From positions 1-41,638 of the forward strand of contig JAHFDB010000004.1 of the NCBI GenBank assembly GCA_023249195.1: a stretch of DNA of 41,638 nucleotides, given 5' to 3'. Source of the stretch: a bacterium. GTDB lineage: Bacteria > Margulisbacteria > Marinamargulisbacteria > SXXA01 > JAHFDB01. The notes under the pieces are model-generated. The model did no database searches and had not been told where the DNA came from. It saw nothing but the letters and a program-made list of their open reading frames with translations. The position numbers and the translations under genes were made by a program. This document shows, piece by piece, positions 40,701-41,638 of this stretch (position 1 is the first letter of the stretch; every line of letters begins with the position of its first letter).

Positions 40701-41638
40701 TGAAAATAAAAATACCTCTGCTTATTTTAACTTTATTACTCTTGTGTGTTTTCCAAAGCAAAACTCAAGCAGACGGTTCTCTGATCACAAACCCACAAGT
40801 ACGTATGGTGAATGCAAGGCTTCAGGCCCTTGGACAGGAAAACCCTACCCTAGGAGGCGAAATAGGAGGGCTATTGATTAATCCTGCTATTTTAGGCGGC
40901 CTAGACTCTATCCCGATTTCCTTATCAAACCAAACCCTTTTAAATGCCTTCAAATATAACCTTGTGAATACCAGTTTTCCTATCGAGGTGCCCTTCGCCT
41001 TCCAAGACCGCCTCAAACAAAGCATCAGCATTGGACTCTCCTATGGCAGTGTCGGACTCAATAGCATTCCAGAAACCACCCTAGATACCACAGGAAGCTC
41101 GTCTGTGATTCGATCTGTCGATAGCTTCTCTGCAGGATTTGATATTCTTTATGCAGGGGCAGGAACCATGCTGTACGACTCCTTTGGATTCAGTACGTTT
41201 GCCGCAGGAGTAGGGACAAAACTTTTAAGACAAACGATTCAAACAGAAACCCGATCTGCACTTGGACTCGACATCGGGGTTCTAGCAGGCTACGACCTCA
41301 ACCATGAGTATTTAGACCGTGTGTATATTGGAGGATCTATTCATAATCTGCTCTCAACCTCCTTGGTATGGGACTCTACAGGGGAAGAATCTTTCCTGCC
41401 ACTCGATATTCACTTAGGCGTGCGTGCCGACCTTCTTGACGAACAGGTGTCTGTTTTTACAAACACCTCTTCGTCAGGTATATTTTTCGGATCTGAGTAT
41501 ACCCTTCAAAGAAATTTAGCATTCAGAGGCTCGACCAATTTGAAACAATTTAATATTGGAATGGGTCTGGATTTTGAAAATATTGTGGGGTTTGGAGAGG
41601 GCAATTATTCAGCACGACTAGACTTCACCTATACCCAA
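40700..41638 (+). CDS. PorV/UPF0164-like outer-membrane barrel protein (cut by window edge)
   Basis: Open for 313 codons to the window edge, so the C-terminus is missing. The signal peptide is MKIKIPLLILTLLLLCVFQS followed by KTQA. Residues about 34-70 (VRMVNARLQALGQENPTLGG then EIGGLLINPAILGG) match the start of PorV/UPF0164 barrels, where NPA is the common turn. Later strands such as FGFSTFAAGVGTKLLRQTIQ and YIGGSIHNLLST alternate as in a barrel. It is coupled to the upstream CTD protein by a TAATG overlap, so an OM shuttle or anchor for that protein is a reasonable inference. Confidence 0.78.
   Translation, partial: MKIKIPLLILTLLLLCVFQSKTQADGSLITNPQVRMVNARLQALGQENPTLGGEIGGLLINPAILGGLDSIPISLSNQTLLNAFKYNLVNTSFPIEVPFAFQDRLKQSISIGLSYGSVGLNSIPETTLDTTGSSSVIRSVDSFSAGFDILYAGAGTMLYDSFGFSTFAAGVGTKLLRQTIQTETRSALGLDIGVLAGYDLNHEYLDRVYIGGSIHNLLSTSLVWDSTGEESFLPLDIHLGVRADLLDEQVSVFTNTSSSGIFFGSEYTLQRNLAFRGSTNLKQFNIGMGLDFENIVGFGEGNYSARLDFTYTQ

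Noticed and set aside
1-41638. Insertion sequences, CRISPR arrays, phage or integrative elements
   Set aside because: No transposase or integrase motifs, no regularly spaced repeats and no attachment-site duplication next to either tRNA were seen.

Overview
The window is gene-dense and about 40% GC by eye. It reads like chromosomal core sequence from a diderm (outer-membrane) bacterium of an uncultured or sparsely described lineage. Evidence for two membranes: an OstA/LptD-like protein (26532-28061), two outer-membrane barrel proteins of PorV/UPF0164 flavour (33117-33956 and 40700-41638), and a large exported protein ending in a FlgD-Ig/type-IX-like C-terminal domain (37449-40700). Split glycine decarboxylase genes, a class I-type HMG-CoA reductase, RpoB/RpoC without large lineage inserts and a C-terminal sorting domain fit a Margulisbacteria/Elusimicrobia/Omnitrophica-like candidate phylum better than Proteobacteria or Firmicutes. 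That placement is inference; a tree of RpoB/RpoC would settle it. No insertion sequence, integrase, CRISPR array or phage module was seen, and no gene-free stretch exceeds 300 bases.

Layout. 1-3.9 kb is accessory in character: the start of an RHS/YD-like exported protein (cut by the window edge), a pseudo-receiver, an XRE-S24-like repressor with a palindromic operator, and an AAA/DUF4143 ATPase with its own repeat-rich promoter. 3.9-9.2 kb is a signalling and metabolism cluster, read leftward: a dual-receiver response regulator, HMG-CoA reductase, and a multi-domain sensor kinase whose dimerisation domain appears split by an insertion of about 200 residues. 9.4-10.2 kb holds hisE and a DUF420 membrane protein. 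10.2-12.3 kb holds dapA, rmuC and tRNA-His.

12.4-23.3 kb is the classical transcription/translation block, all leftward: rpmG, tRNA-Trp, secE, nusG, rplK, rplA, rplJ, rplL, a strong hairpin attenuator, rpoB, rpoC and a terminal hairpin. 23.3-26.5 kb is gcvH-gcvPA-gcvPB (glycine cleavage H and P proteins; no gcvT here). 26.5-29.4 kb is dnaB followed one base later by the LptD-like gene. Divergent from dnaB, 29.5-32.8 kb is a tight rightward run: STAS antagonist, RsbW-like kinase, a membrane zinc-ribbon protein, hemW and tgt.

32.9-35.9 kb has a small unknown protein and a leftward operon of a degenerate FGGY (glycerol-kinase-like) protein, tsaB and a barrel protein, joined by ATGA overlaps. 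36.0-37.4 kb is yebC plus a small protein resembling a ruined histidine kinase. 37.4 kb to the right edge is the secreted C-terminal-domain protein overlapping a PorV-like barrel gene.

Themes: several proteins are versions of signalling or enzymatic folds that have lost key residues (two receivers, an S24 domain, a FGGY kinase, a GHKL-like domain). Regulation is visible as palindromes in intergenic regions at 1771, 3879, 9316, 29479 and 37393. The most unusual items are the interrupted sensor kinase coupled to HMG-CoA reductase, the three-copy ACAAAATAG promoter element, and the FGGY pseudo-kinase joined to tsaB. All calls come from reading the sequence; no database search was run.
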